Assembly: GCA_948567375.1 (NCBI GenBank)
Contig: OX419761.1
Span: 23,164,243 to 23,228,242 of the forward strand
Direction: 5' to 3'
Origin: Lunularia cruciata
Lineage: Eukaryota; Streptophyta; Marchantiopsida; Lunulariales; Lunulariaceae
Length of the DNA stretch: 64,000 nt
The notes under the pieces were generated by a model, which had not been told where the DNA came from, did not search any database, and saw only the letters and a list, made by a program, of their open reading frames with translations. The first letter of the stretch is position 1, and every line of letters begins with the position of its first letter. This document shows, piece by piece, positions 36,437-48,869 of the stretch. The position numbers and the translations under genes were made by a program.

Positions 36437-37600
36437 AAATTGGTTGACAATGTGCAAAGTTGTAGGATACTCTCCCTTGGAGTGGATGGAAGATAATCCA
36501 TTGTTGTTTGGTTGTCAAAGACAAAATTCATGAGGTTGTTGGCCAAGATGGTGTTGCTATTGAGAGAATTAGCATTGTTCATCAAGCATTGATTTATTGA
36601 CTGATTAGCCATCAAAGGAGGCAAAGGCCATGGTCATCTAGGACCTAAAAGAGAGAGAAGAGTAGCAGCAGAGCTTTTGAGTGTTTGAGTAGCCAGCAAG
36701 CCAGCCTCCATGAGACACAACTTGGGTAGAGGGACAGAAAGTCAAAGAAGAGAGACGCAAAGAGAAGAGGGTGCCCAAGAATGGAGAACTTAGGAGAGGA
36801 GTATAGAAGTAAGCATGTGATATTGAAAAGGAGGAGGAAGAGTTCTTGGAAGGAGAGCAGAATGACTCTGAAATGAAGTAGTTCACTGATAAATGTCTCA
36901 AAGACAGAGCAACAACCAATTTCTTCATGTGGAGTTTGTCACAATACTAGAGGAAATTTTGAAGATTCAAAATTGAAAGAGTGAGCACTATAGATGTGTC
37001 CTGGCTTGGACTTTTACTTTGAAAAAGGGGTAAATGGAAGCAGTTAAGGTGTGGGATTTGAACAGAGGAGTCTGTGGGAGAAGATGACTGCAAAGAGGGG
37101 AATTTGGATTCTAAAGGAAAGCAAATTTATTATCTGTCCAATTTGAGACAATCTAGGAGTGTTGTAGAGAACTGTTGAGGAGTTTGAAAGTGATTTGAGC
37201 TGAGTGGAAAGTTGTTTTGGTGCAAAGGTGAGGTCTTCTATAGGAACTACTAGTTTACTAAACACCATTCGTGTAACCAAATAGATTCATAATTGTCAGT
37301 CCAGTAGGATTAGGAAGGATGTCATTTTCCTTAATCAGTAGTGAAGTGTACAAGAGCTAAGTTAGTTCATTTGTTGTACAATAACAATATCAAGCCATTT
37401 TGGTTTTGCTAGTTTAAATTGAGCTTTGAAAGTACGTTGACTCCAAGATAAGTTGAGCTTTAATTTTGAAAGCTGCTCATAGAAGGGAGTCCCTTCTTAA
37501 GCAAGTCTCCTCATGGCTACTTTCATGAATTCAAGAAAGACCCTATAAGGTATTGAAGTGTAAGTCAAGTCATCAATGTCAATAGGACGTCCACCTTCAC
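36437..37600. other. copia leader, no domain recognised
   Basis: Sequence between the primer-binding site and readable gag. It is longer than the usual copia leader, so it may contain a diverged gag start or an inserted segment. The ORFs on the minus strand (36430-36624, 36638-36928, 37044-37280) run against the element and I discount them. Confidence 0.4.
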
Positions 37601-38504
37601 AATTGCATTGCATTTGAGAACAAGCTTGGAGGTGCAGGTTTGGAGATGGAAGTCATGAAGTTTGGAGGTGCCAAATTTGACATTGCCAAGTATGATGGAT
37701 GCTCTGATTATCTCTTGTAGGAATGTTAGGTGAAAGGTTTGCTCAAGGCCAACGGTTTTGGGAAATTGCTAAGACCCAAGACCAATTTGGTGTCAAAAGA
37801 TGATTGGAATGGCCTGCATGAGATAGTTGTACACATGGTGGTTTTACATTTGCAACCACATGTCATAAAGTAGTTGGGTGAGTACAAGGACTGCATTACT
37901 CTTTTTTATGAGTTACAACAAAAGTACCATCAAAAAGAATTGTCAAATCATCTCTACACATCCTTGAAGCTAATGAGCTTCAAGATGAAGGGCAATGGAA
38001 CTAAGATAAAAGATCATCAATGCCTTTGATGATCTTGTTGTGGACTTGTAGAATCTTGGAAAGGACTTGAGTGATGAGAGAAAGGCTCTCCACCTATTGA
38101 GTTCTCTCCCTATGTCCTACCAATCCTTGTCACGAGTGTTACTACATTGTGATAGGAAGACCATCACCTACAATGAGATGGTGAGTGCTTTATTAGCAAA
38201 TGATCTTCAAAAGAAGATGTTATTACCTCCTCAATCCTCAACTCCTTTAGGAATTGTGTTGAATGTGAATTGTGGAAGGATTCAAAAGCGGATAGATGGT
38301 AGGGAGCAAAGATCTAAGACTAGATCTTGGTCTAAGGGGAGATCCCAAGACCATAAGACCGTGCTTTGTTGGAAGTGTGGCAAAGTTGGTCACCTCAAGA
38401 GAGATTTTCATGGCAAAGTAGTCAAGCCTTCTTCAATAAATGTGGAAAAAGGCAACAAGGTAGAAGAAGAAGATGACTTGCTTGATGACAACTATGCTCT
38501 ATGA
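37600..38504 (+). pseudogene. copia gag remnant with altered CCHC knuckle
   Basis: The last part is open at 38067-38504. It starts SDERKALHLLSSLPMSY, a typical copia gag (UBN2-like) segment, followed by LLHCDRKTITYNEMVSALL. A basic stretch then leads to the zinc knuckle CWKCGKVGHLKRDF, in which the fourth ligand Cys is replaced by Phe. Earlier gag (37600-38060) is readable but frameshifted. Gag would package the RNA. With the knuckle ligand lost, RNA binding would be impaired even if translated. Confidence 0.8.
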
Positions 38505-38639
38505 CGCCAACGGTATGCACTTTGCACTTCATCTCAATGAAGAGGAGATGAATAGATTCTAGATTGTGCGTGTTCATACCATATGTGTTACAAAACAGAG
38601 TTCTTTAGTTCTTACTCAATATCAAATGGTTCAATTTTG

Positions 38640-39967
38640 ATAGGGAATGATCACCCTTGTTGAATTGTAGGCATTGGATCTGTTAAGATTCAAATGTTTG
38701 ATGGTCGTGTGCACACATTGACGAACATCAGGCATATCCCTAAAATGAGGAAGAACTTGATATCTCTTGGCATGTTAGACACAAGTGGTCATCAATAGGA
38801 AGTATTTGATGGTTTGCTTTGAGTCATGGCTAGGAGAAAAGTCATCTTGAAGGCAATAGGCACAAGAATCTTTATGTGCTAGAGAGCAACACTATTTATG
38901 GATAAGCTCATGCTACTAGATCTCATGATATGATTGAGTACTTGTGGCATTCAAGGCTAGGGCACATTAGTGAGAAGAGCTTGTCTATTCTTTGCAAGAA
39001 AGATGTTATTTCTACACTACAGTCTAGTAATTTAGAATTTTGTGAGCATTGTGTAATAGAGAAGCAGCATTGGATTGCTTTTGGCATTGGAATCATAGTT
39101 CCAAAGGAATTTTTTATGATATACATAGTGATGTATGGGGCTCATCCCCTACTCCCATCTTGTATTCTCTCACATTCTAGAAAGCTATACTATGTATCTT
39201 TCATCAATGATTATTCATGGTTTGTATGGATTTATTTCCTACATCAAAAGTCTGAGGTCTTTGTCACTTTTAAGAAGTGGAAAGCCCAAGTTGAGACTCA
39301 GACTGGTAAGAAAGTGAGATTTTTGTGATCAAACAATGGTAGGGAATACACTTTTGGAGAATTTGAGGTGTATTGTCAACAAGAGGAGATAACTCACCAT
39401 CTCACTATAGTATATACTCCACAACAAAATGGTGTTGTTGTGTGGCTCAATCAAATACTATTGGAGCGGATGAGGAGTATGTTAAGCCAATCAGGTTTAT
39501 TGCATGTATTTTGGGCTTAAGCTACCAACACTGCAGCTTACTTAGTAAATCTTCCTCCTTCTAGTGCAATTCATTACATGACACTGTTCAAGATGAGGCA
39601 CAAACGGCCTGCAGATTATAATTGTTTGATAGTCTTTGGATGTAATGCATATCCTCTCATACCCAAGGACAGTAGATCTAAGCTGGATCTTACTTCCAAG
39701 AGATGTGTATTTCTTGGCTCCTAAAGTGGTGTGAAGGGTTACAAGTTGTGGGATCCCCTCATCTATAAATTGATTGTCAGTAGAGAAGTTTCATTCAATG
39801 AGTCTAGATCATTGACCAAGGGGGAGAAAGCTCTCACTCCTCATACTAACAAGGGAAAATCTTCTCTAAATATTTTTGAGGGGGAGATTAATTATGATGG
39901 TTTTCATGATGAGTCACAAGGAGGCACTCCAACAGAGGAGAAAGTTCCCCAAATTGAGGAATTATAA
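38640..39967 (+). pseudogene. copia protease/integrase remnant
   Basis: After a weak protease region (38640-38800), the pre-integrase and zinc-binding part reads LWHSRLGHISEKSLSIL and CEHCVIEKQ, so HHCC is present (open at 38930-39328). The core continues with FINDYSWFVWIYFLHQKSEV and VETQTGKKVRF. The catalytic triad is broken: the first Asp block reads IYIVMYGAHP, the second Asp reads SNNGREY, and the Glu block reads NGVVVWLN. The downstream part (39731-39967) has YKLWDPLIYKLIVSREVSFN, the conserved copia integrase tail. Dead integrase; family certain. Confidence 0.85.
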
Positions 39968-40139
39968 GGGCATGAGGAGATTGGTGAACCTTGATACTTG
40001 TCAACACATGAAGATCAAGCAAAGTCATCAATAAGGAGGATGTCTGGATGCTCTATTTGTGCTCTTGAATGATTTGGAAAATGGGCTGATTCAACACAAT
40101 TAGGACATGAGGATATCTCTTAATGATGATGATGATGGT

Positions 40140-40922
40140 ATGGCTTTGATCTTGGAAGAAGTGGAACCTTCTTCATACAATGAGGCTCTAGCTTCAATGG
40201 ACAAGCTTGAGTGGAATGCAGCAATGTAGAGAGAAATGGAATCATTGATTGACAACAAGACTTTGGAGCTAGTGAAGCTTCCAGAACATCAATAACAAGT
40301 GGACACTAAGTGGGTTTACAAATTAAAAGATAGCCCCACTGATGGAGAAAAGAAGATCTACAAGGCCATGTTGGTGGCCAAGGGCTTCACACAAGAAAAA
40401 GGTGTGGATTACAATAAGGTCTACTCTCCAGTTGCTAAGTGTGCTACTATTCACTTATTGTGTGTACTTGTGACTTTCTTTGGACTTATCTTAGATCAAA
40501 TGGATGTTGTCACTACTTTCCTCTATGAAAATTTAGATGTGGTGATCTTCATGAGATAGGCTATGGGCTTTGTGAAGAAAATCCAAGAAGATATGGTTTG
40601 CAAGTTGATAAAATCCTTATATGGATTGAAGCAAGCCCTTAGATAGTGGAAAAAATGGTTTGATGATTTCATGAGGTCACAAGGATTTAAACAGAGTGTG
40701 TTTGATCCCTATGTATACATGAAAAAGGTGAGTAATGAAGTCTTTGGCTTCATCATTTTGGTACTCTATGTGGATGATATGCTTATTGCTGCTAGGAACA
40801 GATCTGATGTTGATAAGCTCAAAGCTCACTTGAGTTTCGAGTTTAGAATGAAAGATCTTGGTACAATAAGGAGGATTTTGTGGATGAAGATCCAAAAAAA
40901 CTTGGAGGATGGGAATTTGTAG
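40140..40922 (+). pseudogene. copia reverse transcriptase remnant
   Basis: Open at 40299-40559 (DTKWVYKLKDSPTDGEKKIY, LVAKGFTQEKGVDYNKVYSP, LDQMDVVTTFLYENLD) and 40671-40922. The polymerase motif VLYVDDMLIAARNRSDV is intact, as is MDV in the first Asp motif (QMDVVTTFL). One stop after IFMR and another after ALR separate the pieces (SLYGLKQALR lies between). This would copy element RNA. It is the best preserved domain of the element. Confidence 0.9.
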
Positions 40923-41770
40923 TTAACTCAAGGGAGTATGCTAGAAAGGTACTTGCAAGATTTATCATGCAGAATTGCAAGTCTGTGAGTACTCCTTTAG
41001 CTCCTCACTTCAAGCTTTCATCAGCTCTTTGTCCAACAAATGTCGTGGAGAAAGGTTTGATATCCAAGATCCCCTATGGCAAGGCAGTGGAAAGTCTCAT
41101 GCTTTTGAAAATTTGCACTAGGCTTGACATTGCTCTAGCTATGAGCAAGACTAGCAGATACATGTCAAATCTAAGAAGGATACATTGGGAAGCTGTGAAG
41201 TGGATCTTCAGATATCTCAAGGGTATGTTGGATTTTGGCCTTGAGTTGGATGCTAAATCTTACAATGCCAAATCATTGGCTATGTAATGCTGACTATGGA
41301 CAAGATCTGGATAGGAGGAAATCTGTGGCTGGGTATGTGTTCACAATTGGAGGTGGATGCATAAGTTGGAGATCTATATTGCAAAAGTGCATAGCCCAAT
41401 CTACTACAAAAGCTAAGTATATAGCAATAGTGGAAGTAGCTAAGGAAGCAATCTCTTAGACAGGCTTATCAAGGAGATGGGATTGATTCATGACATTGTG
41501 AATGTTCATTGTGGTAGCGAGAGTGCTTTACATCTAGCTTTGAATCAGGTAATGGACAATAGAGTGAAACATATTGACATTATGAAACACATTGGGTTTC
41601 ATTTTCTCCAACAGGTTGTGTTTGATAAAATGATTGGCTAGTCAAGATTGAAGGTAAACTCAATCCTTTTGATGCTTTTACAAAAGTGATTTCTTTGGAA
41701 AGTTTTTTGAGACATTATGTCAAACTGCATGTGTTGCATACAAGCACAAGTAAGGTAGACTAGCAGTTGT
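40923..41770 (+). pseudogene. copia RNase H remnant
   Basis: Open at 40880-41287 with the RT-RNase H connection (CKSVSTPLAPHFKLSSALCP, SRYMSNLRRIHWEAVKWIFR) and at 41235-41459 with RRKSVAGYVFTIGGGCISW and STTKAKYIAIVEVAKEAIS. These are the standard copia blocks. In the ST.EAEY motif both Glu positions are Lys or Ala (TTKAKY), so a catalytic Glu is lost. After a stop, LHLALNQVMDN and HIDIMKHIGFHFL follow in shifted frames. Confidence 0.85.
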
Positions 41771-41937
41771 GTTATCTTTATATATGATTTTACTCTATCC
41801 TATTTAGGCTTAGGATTAGTTCTAGTTAACTTTAATTTACAGAGGGACCTATGTTAGGCTTCCTTCTAGGACTTCCCGCAGAGAAATCATATAGGTTATA
41901 GAGGTTAAGGATCCCAAGATAGAGTCAAAGGAGAGAT

Positions 41938-42170
41938 TGTTAGAAGTTAACTCAAGTCTTAGCTTGAGTTAGTCTTATTGTGATCAGTCAGTCTAGGGCT
42001 GGACTACTATATGTGCAAGCTAGTAGAAGCTCTTTGTGACACATAACTCTGATTATAAGAAATGCTACTTGTGTGTTCCCGTGGATGTAGCCTTAGTGAG
42101 GTGAAAAATGTATCTTCTTGTGTAGACCATGGTGCATGCATAACCTGTGTATTACTGAATTGGACTATCA
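41938..42170 (+). repeat. copia 3' LTR
   Basis: Starts TGTTAGAAGTTAACTC and ends TTGGACTATCA. It is preceded by AAAGGAGAGAT, a polypurine tract. Confidence 0.92.
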
Positions 42171-44809
42171 GACTGTTCTTCATCCATCTATTTTTGGAGT
42201 GTGGACTCAAAGCAAGGACAAGGTTTACTATGGTACTCTCTTGAGCCCAAACAAGGAGCCCTATGCCCACGGGAGCAATGAAGATGAGCCCAAGGAGGAG
42301 GGTGAGTGAGAGTAGGTGTAGAGAATCCATTGGGAAATATATGTTTTCTAGCATGTTTTTGTCATGTATTTTATATTGAACACTTAATAAAGGTAGTTGG
42401 AGTTCTTGATCAATCATTCTAAAGCATACCATGAGTATTTCTTTTGTCAAATGACAAGCCATTTTTTGTGAAGCCATATAGTTCTTACCATATTCTGTGT
42501 TAAGTTATATAGGTTGAGATATATTTTGTTTTAACATAGGTTGTAGCATGACAGGTTTGACTCTATTGGTGTTGATATAAGGTTGTAGCATGTTTTTTTG
42601 TTGCCATTTTGAACTATATTTTCTGTTGATATTAGACATTCATTGTGCACAGGTCATATTCATGATGTTGTAGATGGCACTCTCCTTGTATATGCTCACC
42701 TAGATGATCCTCTTGTACCTCCTACCCAAGGAATTATAGAGAATTCTCTCCCTCTAGCTGACCCTCCCATATCCCCTACCCATGATGTTGTTAAAGACCA
42801 CACTCTCATTCTATTCTCCCTCTTGCACTCTTTGCCTAGGACCCTACCTATCACATTTCTACTAAGGACTCTTCTCTTGTTGACACTTTAGGGCTTGTGA
42901 CTTAAAGAAAGGAGTTGTGAGTATAGGCAAGGAGATAGTTATGTTACCATTTTTAGGTTAGGGTGTAGGAATATGAGTCCTTTTGATCTTGTGAGTCCTT
43001 CATGATTAGCACTTGGGGAGGATGGGGCCCTTGCAAGAGAAGGTGACTTAGTGAAGAGGGAGTACTTGCTTCTTGGAAGGGAGAGAGAGTAGCACAAAGA
43101 GAGCAGTTTATTTTAGAGGGGGAGAGGACATCCTAGAGTGAGCATGTAGAGTTAGATAGGCTTATGAGACATAGACACGCCATGGCTGAGGAATACCAAT
43201 GTGATAAGGAGTTTTATAACAGAGAGTTGTATGTTACCATAAGATTGTTAGAGGAGTCCCAAAGAGCATATGAAGAGTCTGCATGTATGAAAACTCAAGT
43301 AAGACTGCACACTAAAATGGATTATAGAGAGAGTAGCTCTTGTTGGACTTAGATTGACTATAGAGAGACAATCTCTTGTGGTACTCAAATCAAGATATTA
43401 GTGTCTTGGATTTGAGAGTGAGGTGGAGCCTATAGGGAAAAGGTCCCCATTGCTTTGAAAAGAGCTCCATACATCTTTTTGTGAGATGCAAACTAAGGTC
43501 TATCTCCATGGGAGTGCCTAATGTGATCACCCTCCATTCTTAGATTGTCTCATGAAGACCTGACATTCATTTGATCTTGCACTTGTTCCCTCTTTTGGAC
43601 ATGTGGCTAAGGAGACAAAATAGTATGAGTAGAGAATAATGAAATTCTTTTACAAGCTTTCTGGACTTAGGTTGTTGAGAGAGAGGAAAGCCTTGTCTAG
43701 AGCTTTCATTTCATATATCATTCATGCTTATGAGAAGTGGAGGAAGATCTTAGTTTTGGATGATGGTTTTTTGGGAGATATTATGTGGGATAGCAATAGG
43801 CTAGTCTCTCAATGATGTGATGCATTGCATTTGGCTTTTATAATTGTTTGTTTCACATTTTGCCAGTGTGAATTGTGTTTTAACAATACTATGCATCAGG
43901 CTCTTGTAACTCCTCTTAAACCTCTTAAAGTTATGTGTCATATTTGGCTGGCAGAAATGGTGTGCAACAATGATTTGGCTCTTATAAGTGTATGTAATAA
44001 TAGAGTGAGTAATTTGGCTATTATAAGCATGTGTATTTGCTTGTTATTTATTGTGTTTGGTTGAGTTAGTGTGAATGGAATGTGATTATAGTTTATGAAT
44101 GATGTATCACTCACTCACCTCCCCCCTCAATGAAAGCCCTGAATGACCCTCAATTGGAACCCCAACGATCTCCTTCCTGATCCTTCCTGTTCAAAACAAT
44201 CCTCCAACCCACTGCTAATGATCTCCATCCCAAATCCTCCCACCAGAATGATACCACACCCTACCAATACCCTTAATCAAATACACTCAATGGTGCATGT
44301 AACATAGCTCAAGTCCAAACGATCCAAATAAATCTAGACTTGTGACTCAAATCAACCAACTTTGCATAGCTATAATTTGGCTTGATTGAACTTGACTAAA
44401 CTTTATGTAACTATAACTCAACTCTTGCCTGACCAAGTTTATGTAAATGTGTCATATTTTTTAGACTAGCTTGTTAAATGAACTAACCATGATCACTAAC
44501 CTAGCCATGAGAACTTTTCAGTGACTAACAAAAGAAATTTTCCAAAACTAACAATCATAACATAGAAACACTTCTTATCAACATGGAAAATCATTTGAAA
44601 TATAATTTATGTATATTCTTCTTGGAGATACACAAATTCACAATCTACTTTGCTATACTCAGTTCTCTATACTTTTAATACTATGCTATTGTCTGTATTG
44701 CATAAAATGACAACACTCTATAAAAATTAGCTTTTTTGTAAAATCAATTATTTTGAAAAAATCTAACCATCTATCTGCTCTCTTGTTTTGAAAAATAGGA
44801 ACTATCAAA
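42171..44809. other. No gene recognised
   Basis: Contains plus-strand ORFs at 42643-42891 and 43164-43352 without recognisable domains, though codon-like text continues over several hundred bases (43150-43800). A C-rich patch lies at 44120-44260. It may hold the 3' part of the sequence interrupted by the copia element. Confidence 0.4.
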
Positions 44810-46440
44810 CCTACTCTATTCTACTCTATAGAATTTGTAATCACTAGGGTAATCTTGAATGGGGAATTTTGGATTTGTGTGGTAAATATAACTCCCTAGA
44901 GCAACATCATCCATGGTATCTAGAGATGGAACATCTTTTTTACTAAGCATACTCATTATAATTTTAATCTCTTTGGGAGTTTTCCTTGACCTAGCTAATT
45001 CCAATGTCATTGAGTGGAAGTGCCTTGACTTTACAAATCTATCTTTTATGTGGAGTTTCTCTACTTTGGATCTCATCTTCTTGCACTTAAGCTTCTTTTC
45101 CGCCTTTTCTTTCATTCTTAGCTCCTCTATCTTGCCTTTTGTTGTGCTTCTATTTCTTCCCATCTGCATCTTTCCTTGGCTTCAAAGGATTTTCTCAATT
45201 TTGATTGGCTAGAAACATCTTGCAAAAATGAAATCAATGTGGAGGAAGGTGCCACCTTCCCATACCTTGCCCTTTTTTTCTCAATTTAGATTCTTGTTCA
45301 CCTTATTTGCCTAACTCTTCTTTATCTAAGACTGACCTTTCCTCCTCCATTGGTGTAACTATAGCATGGTCTACCCTTTCTTCCGCCAATGCTAGAGCCT
45401 TATCCCGCCCCAATTGCTCTTTTATATGTACGGCTTGTAATAGAGGAATTTTATGAGGTAAATGTAGAGAAGGAATATGCTCCAAATGAGAATCTACTAT
45501 GATTGTGGAACATATTCCAAATTTCCTTATGATCTTGTAAAATATTCCAAATATGATGTACATGGTATAACAAAAGAACACAAATCTGATTTATTTTCTT
45601 ACTCGTGCACATATATCCCAAGAATGTGTTTTGGTGCCTCTTGAAATAAAAAGGAGTCTTGGGTATTGGAAACTCTACCCAAAACAATATTCAAGAGAGG
45701 AGTTTCTTCCACATTCATTTCATCCTTGTCTTCATTAATCATTTCCATCTCATCATCTTGGCAAAGCTCTAAACTATTTATTTGAGAACTTTCCTACACC
45801 TAAACTTAATAGTGCAAGGAAAGAGATATTAGCATGGCCCAAAAGTTTCATCCATCCTTCCAAAATGTGGACACTTATGATTCAATTTGTCCTTGATGGT
45901 TTTCTATCTTGGCTTCAACTCACATTTTGTCAAGCCTTCTCCCATGGACTTTTCTTTTCTATCACAAGCATACTTGTAAGACTTCATATACCTTGCACAC
46001 TTTTTGTATAACTTCTTGCCATTCATGAATTCAAGGGATCCTTTGTCACACTTCATTGGATAAGTGGCCATGTGACTAAAAGTTGTGCTCTCCTACACAA
46101 GTTTCTTAGTCACATCCCTCATGAATCAATTAAAATTTTTTTGGCTTATCTAAATAATCCAAGATTTGTGCATAATGGTATGGGATCATTCTAAACCTCT
46201 TATCCTCTTCTTTCCTTTTTGTACCCATCAACCTAATAGAATCTTGGAGACTTATTGAGTCTCCTCCATATAGAAGATCTAATTAATGCACGGTTAAGAA
46301 GGTCTTGGAATCCAAGATGAATGAACAATAAATTTTGAGAGGAGTTTGGGAATGATGGAGATGGCAAGGAGTTAATGAATAGAGATGAAGGCACTACTAT
46401 TTTGATTTCACCTTGCTTGATTTTGCTTTGATTCCTCTTC
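44810..46440 (-). pseudogene. Lysine-rich coding relic, unclassified
   Basis: On the minus strand broken but continuous coding-like text runs from about 46230 (DKRFRMIPYHYAQILDYLDK) through 45660 (VSNTQDSFLFQEAPKHILGI) and 45400 (ALALAEERVDHAIVTPMEEE) to 44816-45169. There a 117-residue open stretch is strongly basic (KGKIEELRMKEKAEKKLKCK) and then ends NPKFPIQDYPSDYKFYRVE. A coiled coil is likely in the basic part. I do not recognise the protein. It could be a retroelement gag or a decayed host gene. Confidence 0.35.
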
Positions 46441-47794
46441 ATCCCTCCTCAAATTTATTTTATAATTTCAAGAAACCTAAAAGTTGGTGCAAAATTATTG
46501 AATCTTGTTTGTAGTTGGCACATTGCATGCCAAGGATTTCTTCATCAACTTTGTGCACATTCATGGTCACCTTTTCTGCCCATCCTCAATTTAGTGAGAA
46601 AATCAATTTGGCACATCACAAGCAAAGGATTTCTTGGATTTCCTCATAAACTTTGCATGTTTGTAGTCACCTTTTGCGCACATCTTCAATTTAGTGAGTA
46701 AATGGATCAGAGTGAACTAGATTCAAATTAATTTTTAGATATACTTCATCTAAAAACCTTTTCTTGTTTGCATATCAATTACATTTTGCTCTACATTGAT
46801 TAATCATGTGCACACATTCAAATATTAATCACTCTTTACCAAATCATTCCTCACACATGTCACATTATTATTCATTATAGTTATAATTATAACTAATCCT
46901 CATTATTAAGGTCACCTTATCACACCCATAACCATTTTCTTGCTTGTACCTCCTGAAATATAGGAGGGATTGCTAAAACATCCAGTAAACTCTATGGGTA
47001 CCTGTAAAAGGCTTTACAAATGTTTCACTTTGCACCATCTTTTTTATTGGGAACATGTAAATATCTTTACATACTCCCTAGGGTTTTTTGTAAAGAACCC
47101 ATAAATTTCCTAATTGGAATGTCTTATTGTAGTTAATATATTGTTGAGAATCTATAGCATCTATGATGTGAATAACATTGTAAATCTTCTCCATTATGCT
47201 TATCATTTTTGCTAGCTTAAGAGAAATGGAATGACATCTTTGTAATTTAATCTTGCATTCTAATTGCATTAAATTAAATTTTTCTTTAGTTTCTTTTTCA
47301 AGGACATAGTCTTTTTGGCTTTTTCTTTTGACTTTTTCCATTTTGGCCATCTTCTTTTGAGCTTCAATTTTGGCTTATTTATATTTTGTCTTGTTTTCAT
47401 TGACTAATTCTTCAATTTAGCATTGTTTGTAAGATCATCTTAAAAGCTTGTAATGATGTGTATCATCTTGGAATAGGTTTAGAAATCTTTCTTCCTTTGG
47501 CGGTTTTCTCCAAAATTCACACTTTCTATTGAAGATCTTTCTAAAATGGAAAACACTTATCAAGCAGTTCAAATTGGACATAAGACAATTGGCTCCTCTC
47601 TTCTATTTAGTTACCAAGCACTCTAGGAAAAGATAATTATGTTTAAGGTGTCCTTGATAGAAGTGATTCTCTTCAAGGTCATTCACCTTTGGTGAGGTTT
47701 TCTCTAGCATCAGCAGCACTACCTTGTCCTATGATACTTGCATATCCAAATCCATCCTTCCAAATGATTACTTTACTTACTTGAGTTTGCGTGT
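46441..47794. other. Mostly non-coding; one short lysine-rich ORF
   Basis: The minus-strand ORF 47078-47350 (AKMEKVKRKSQKDYVLEKET) is basic and predicted helical but short. It may be a fragment of the same kind of protein as 44810-46440. The rest shows nothing. Confidence 0.35.
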
Positions 47795-48261
47795 GGGAGA
47801 GTGTGGAGATGGGAGAGGAGAAGAAGAGATATGAGAAGATATATCTATAATTTCTGAGGGCTTTCTAGCATATAGCACTTAAGTGGATAGTCTACTCTCT
47901 TTGTTTTTCAATTTTAGTTCCATTGGTACCTAGATTGAAGACTATGGAGAATTGAGTAGAAAAATATGAGGATTTTTAGCTTTTTAAGAGTTTAGAGTGT
48001 TCATTACACATTGAGAGTGATGGGTCAGGAATGTTCATTTCTAATCTCTTGGTTTTGATGATTAAGTTCTATGGGAATTTAGTTTGAAAATTTTGGAGAT
48101 GGAAATTGAAAGTTATGAGAGTTTATAGTTTTAGGGTTTGGAGAGATTGTTTTCTTATGTGAGTTGCAATGTGAGGGGTTGGTTTTGCAGATATGGGGAA
48201 ATATGGAGAGGAGAGTCATGTGTTACTATCATTATTCTTGTGCTAGCCATGGCTACACATT

Positions 48262-48494
48262 CCCATGTGGGGTAGCCTAGAGTGACTCGGGGTACACCAT
48301 GCTCGGTGTGTCACCCACGCTCTACCTCACAAGGGGTAAAGACTCATGTGGGAAGGATGCACAAGGACTATGATTGGACCACTTGGGATGCCTACATGAG
48401 ACAAGTGACCACATTGACAGTAATGACACTTGAGATTATGTACGCTTCTTCTATCCATTTGTTGATCGTCCTAGAGATATCGATTGAGTCGTAG
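48262..48494 (+). pseudogene. N-terminal C2H2 zinc finger of the RLE-type LINE
   Basis: The open text starts TRGTPCSVCHPRSTSQGVKT and continues HVGRMHKDYDW. The finger is C-x2-C-x11-H-x4-H, close to the classical spacing. R2-type elements carry such fingers at the N terminus, where they bind the DNA target. The reading ends at a stop at 48492. In copy 3 the matching place (about 62830-62880) is too decayed to show the cysteines. The start of the original protein is not certain. Confidence 0.55.
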
Positions 48495-48869
48495 GAGTGG
48501 TTAGCTTCTTAGGCGGGTTGCATTTTGGGGTTATTTGAGACTAGTTTTTCATGTCTACGTCTATTCCATAGGCTACTCCGCACACTCCATGATAAGGCTA
48601 GATAGGCTTTTTGCCTACAACTTGATTGTTTGGCACGTGATCCCTTGGACGAGTTAGCATGGTTCCTATTCCTCTTACTCCCTTGATGGTGTCTTTGTTA
48701 TGCTAGAGGGGGACATGTGGTGCATAGAGAGGTGACTGCTAGATTTCATCAATTCTGAGCAAGGGATTGGGCAGCCCTTCAGGAGAAGTCTATTAGGGCT
48801 ACACAATTTAGGAGACAGGCATCACCACAAGATACCACAAAGTCCACTTGATTACGATGGTGTAGGACA

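Larger units (their letters stand above)
36187..42170 (+). mobile_element. Ty1/copia retrotransposon, both LTRs present, coding region decayed
   Basis: About 6.0 kb. LTRs of 236 and 233 bp flank gag, integrase, RT and RNase H in copia order (integrase before RT). A Met-type primer-binding site follows the 5' LTR and a purine-rich tract precedes the 3' LTR. The LTRs are roughly 90% alike by eye, so the insertion is old. Flanking five-base sequences (GAATA and GACTG) do not match. Confidence 0.9.
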
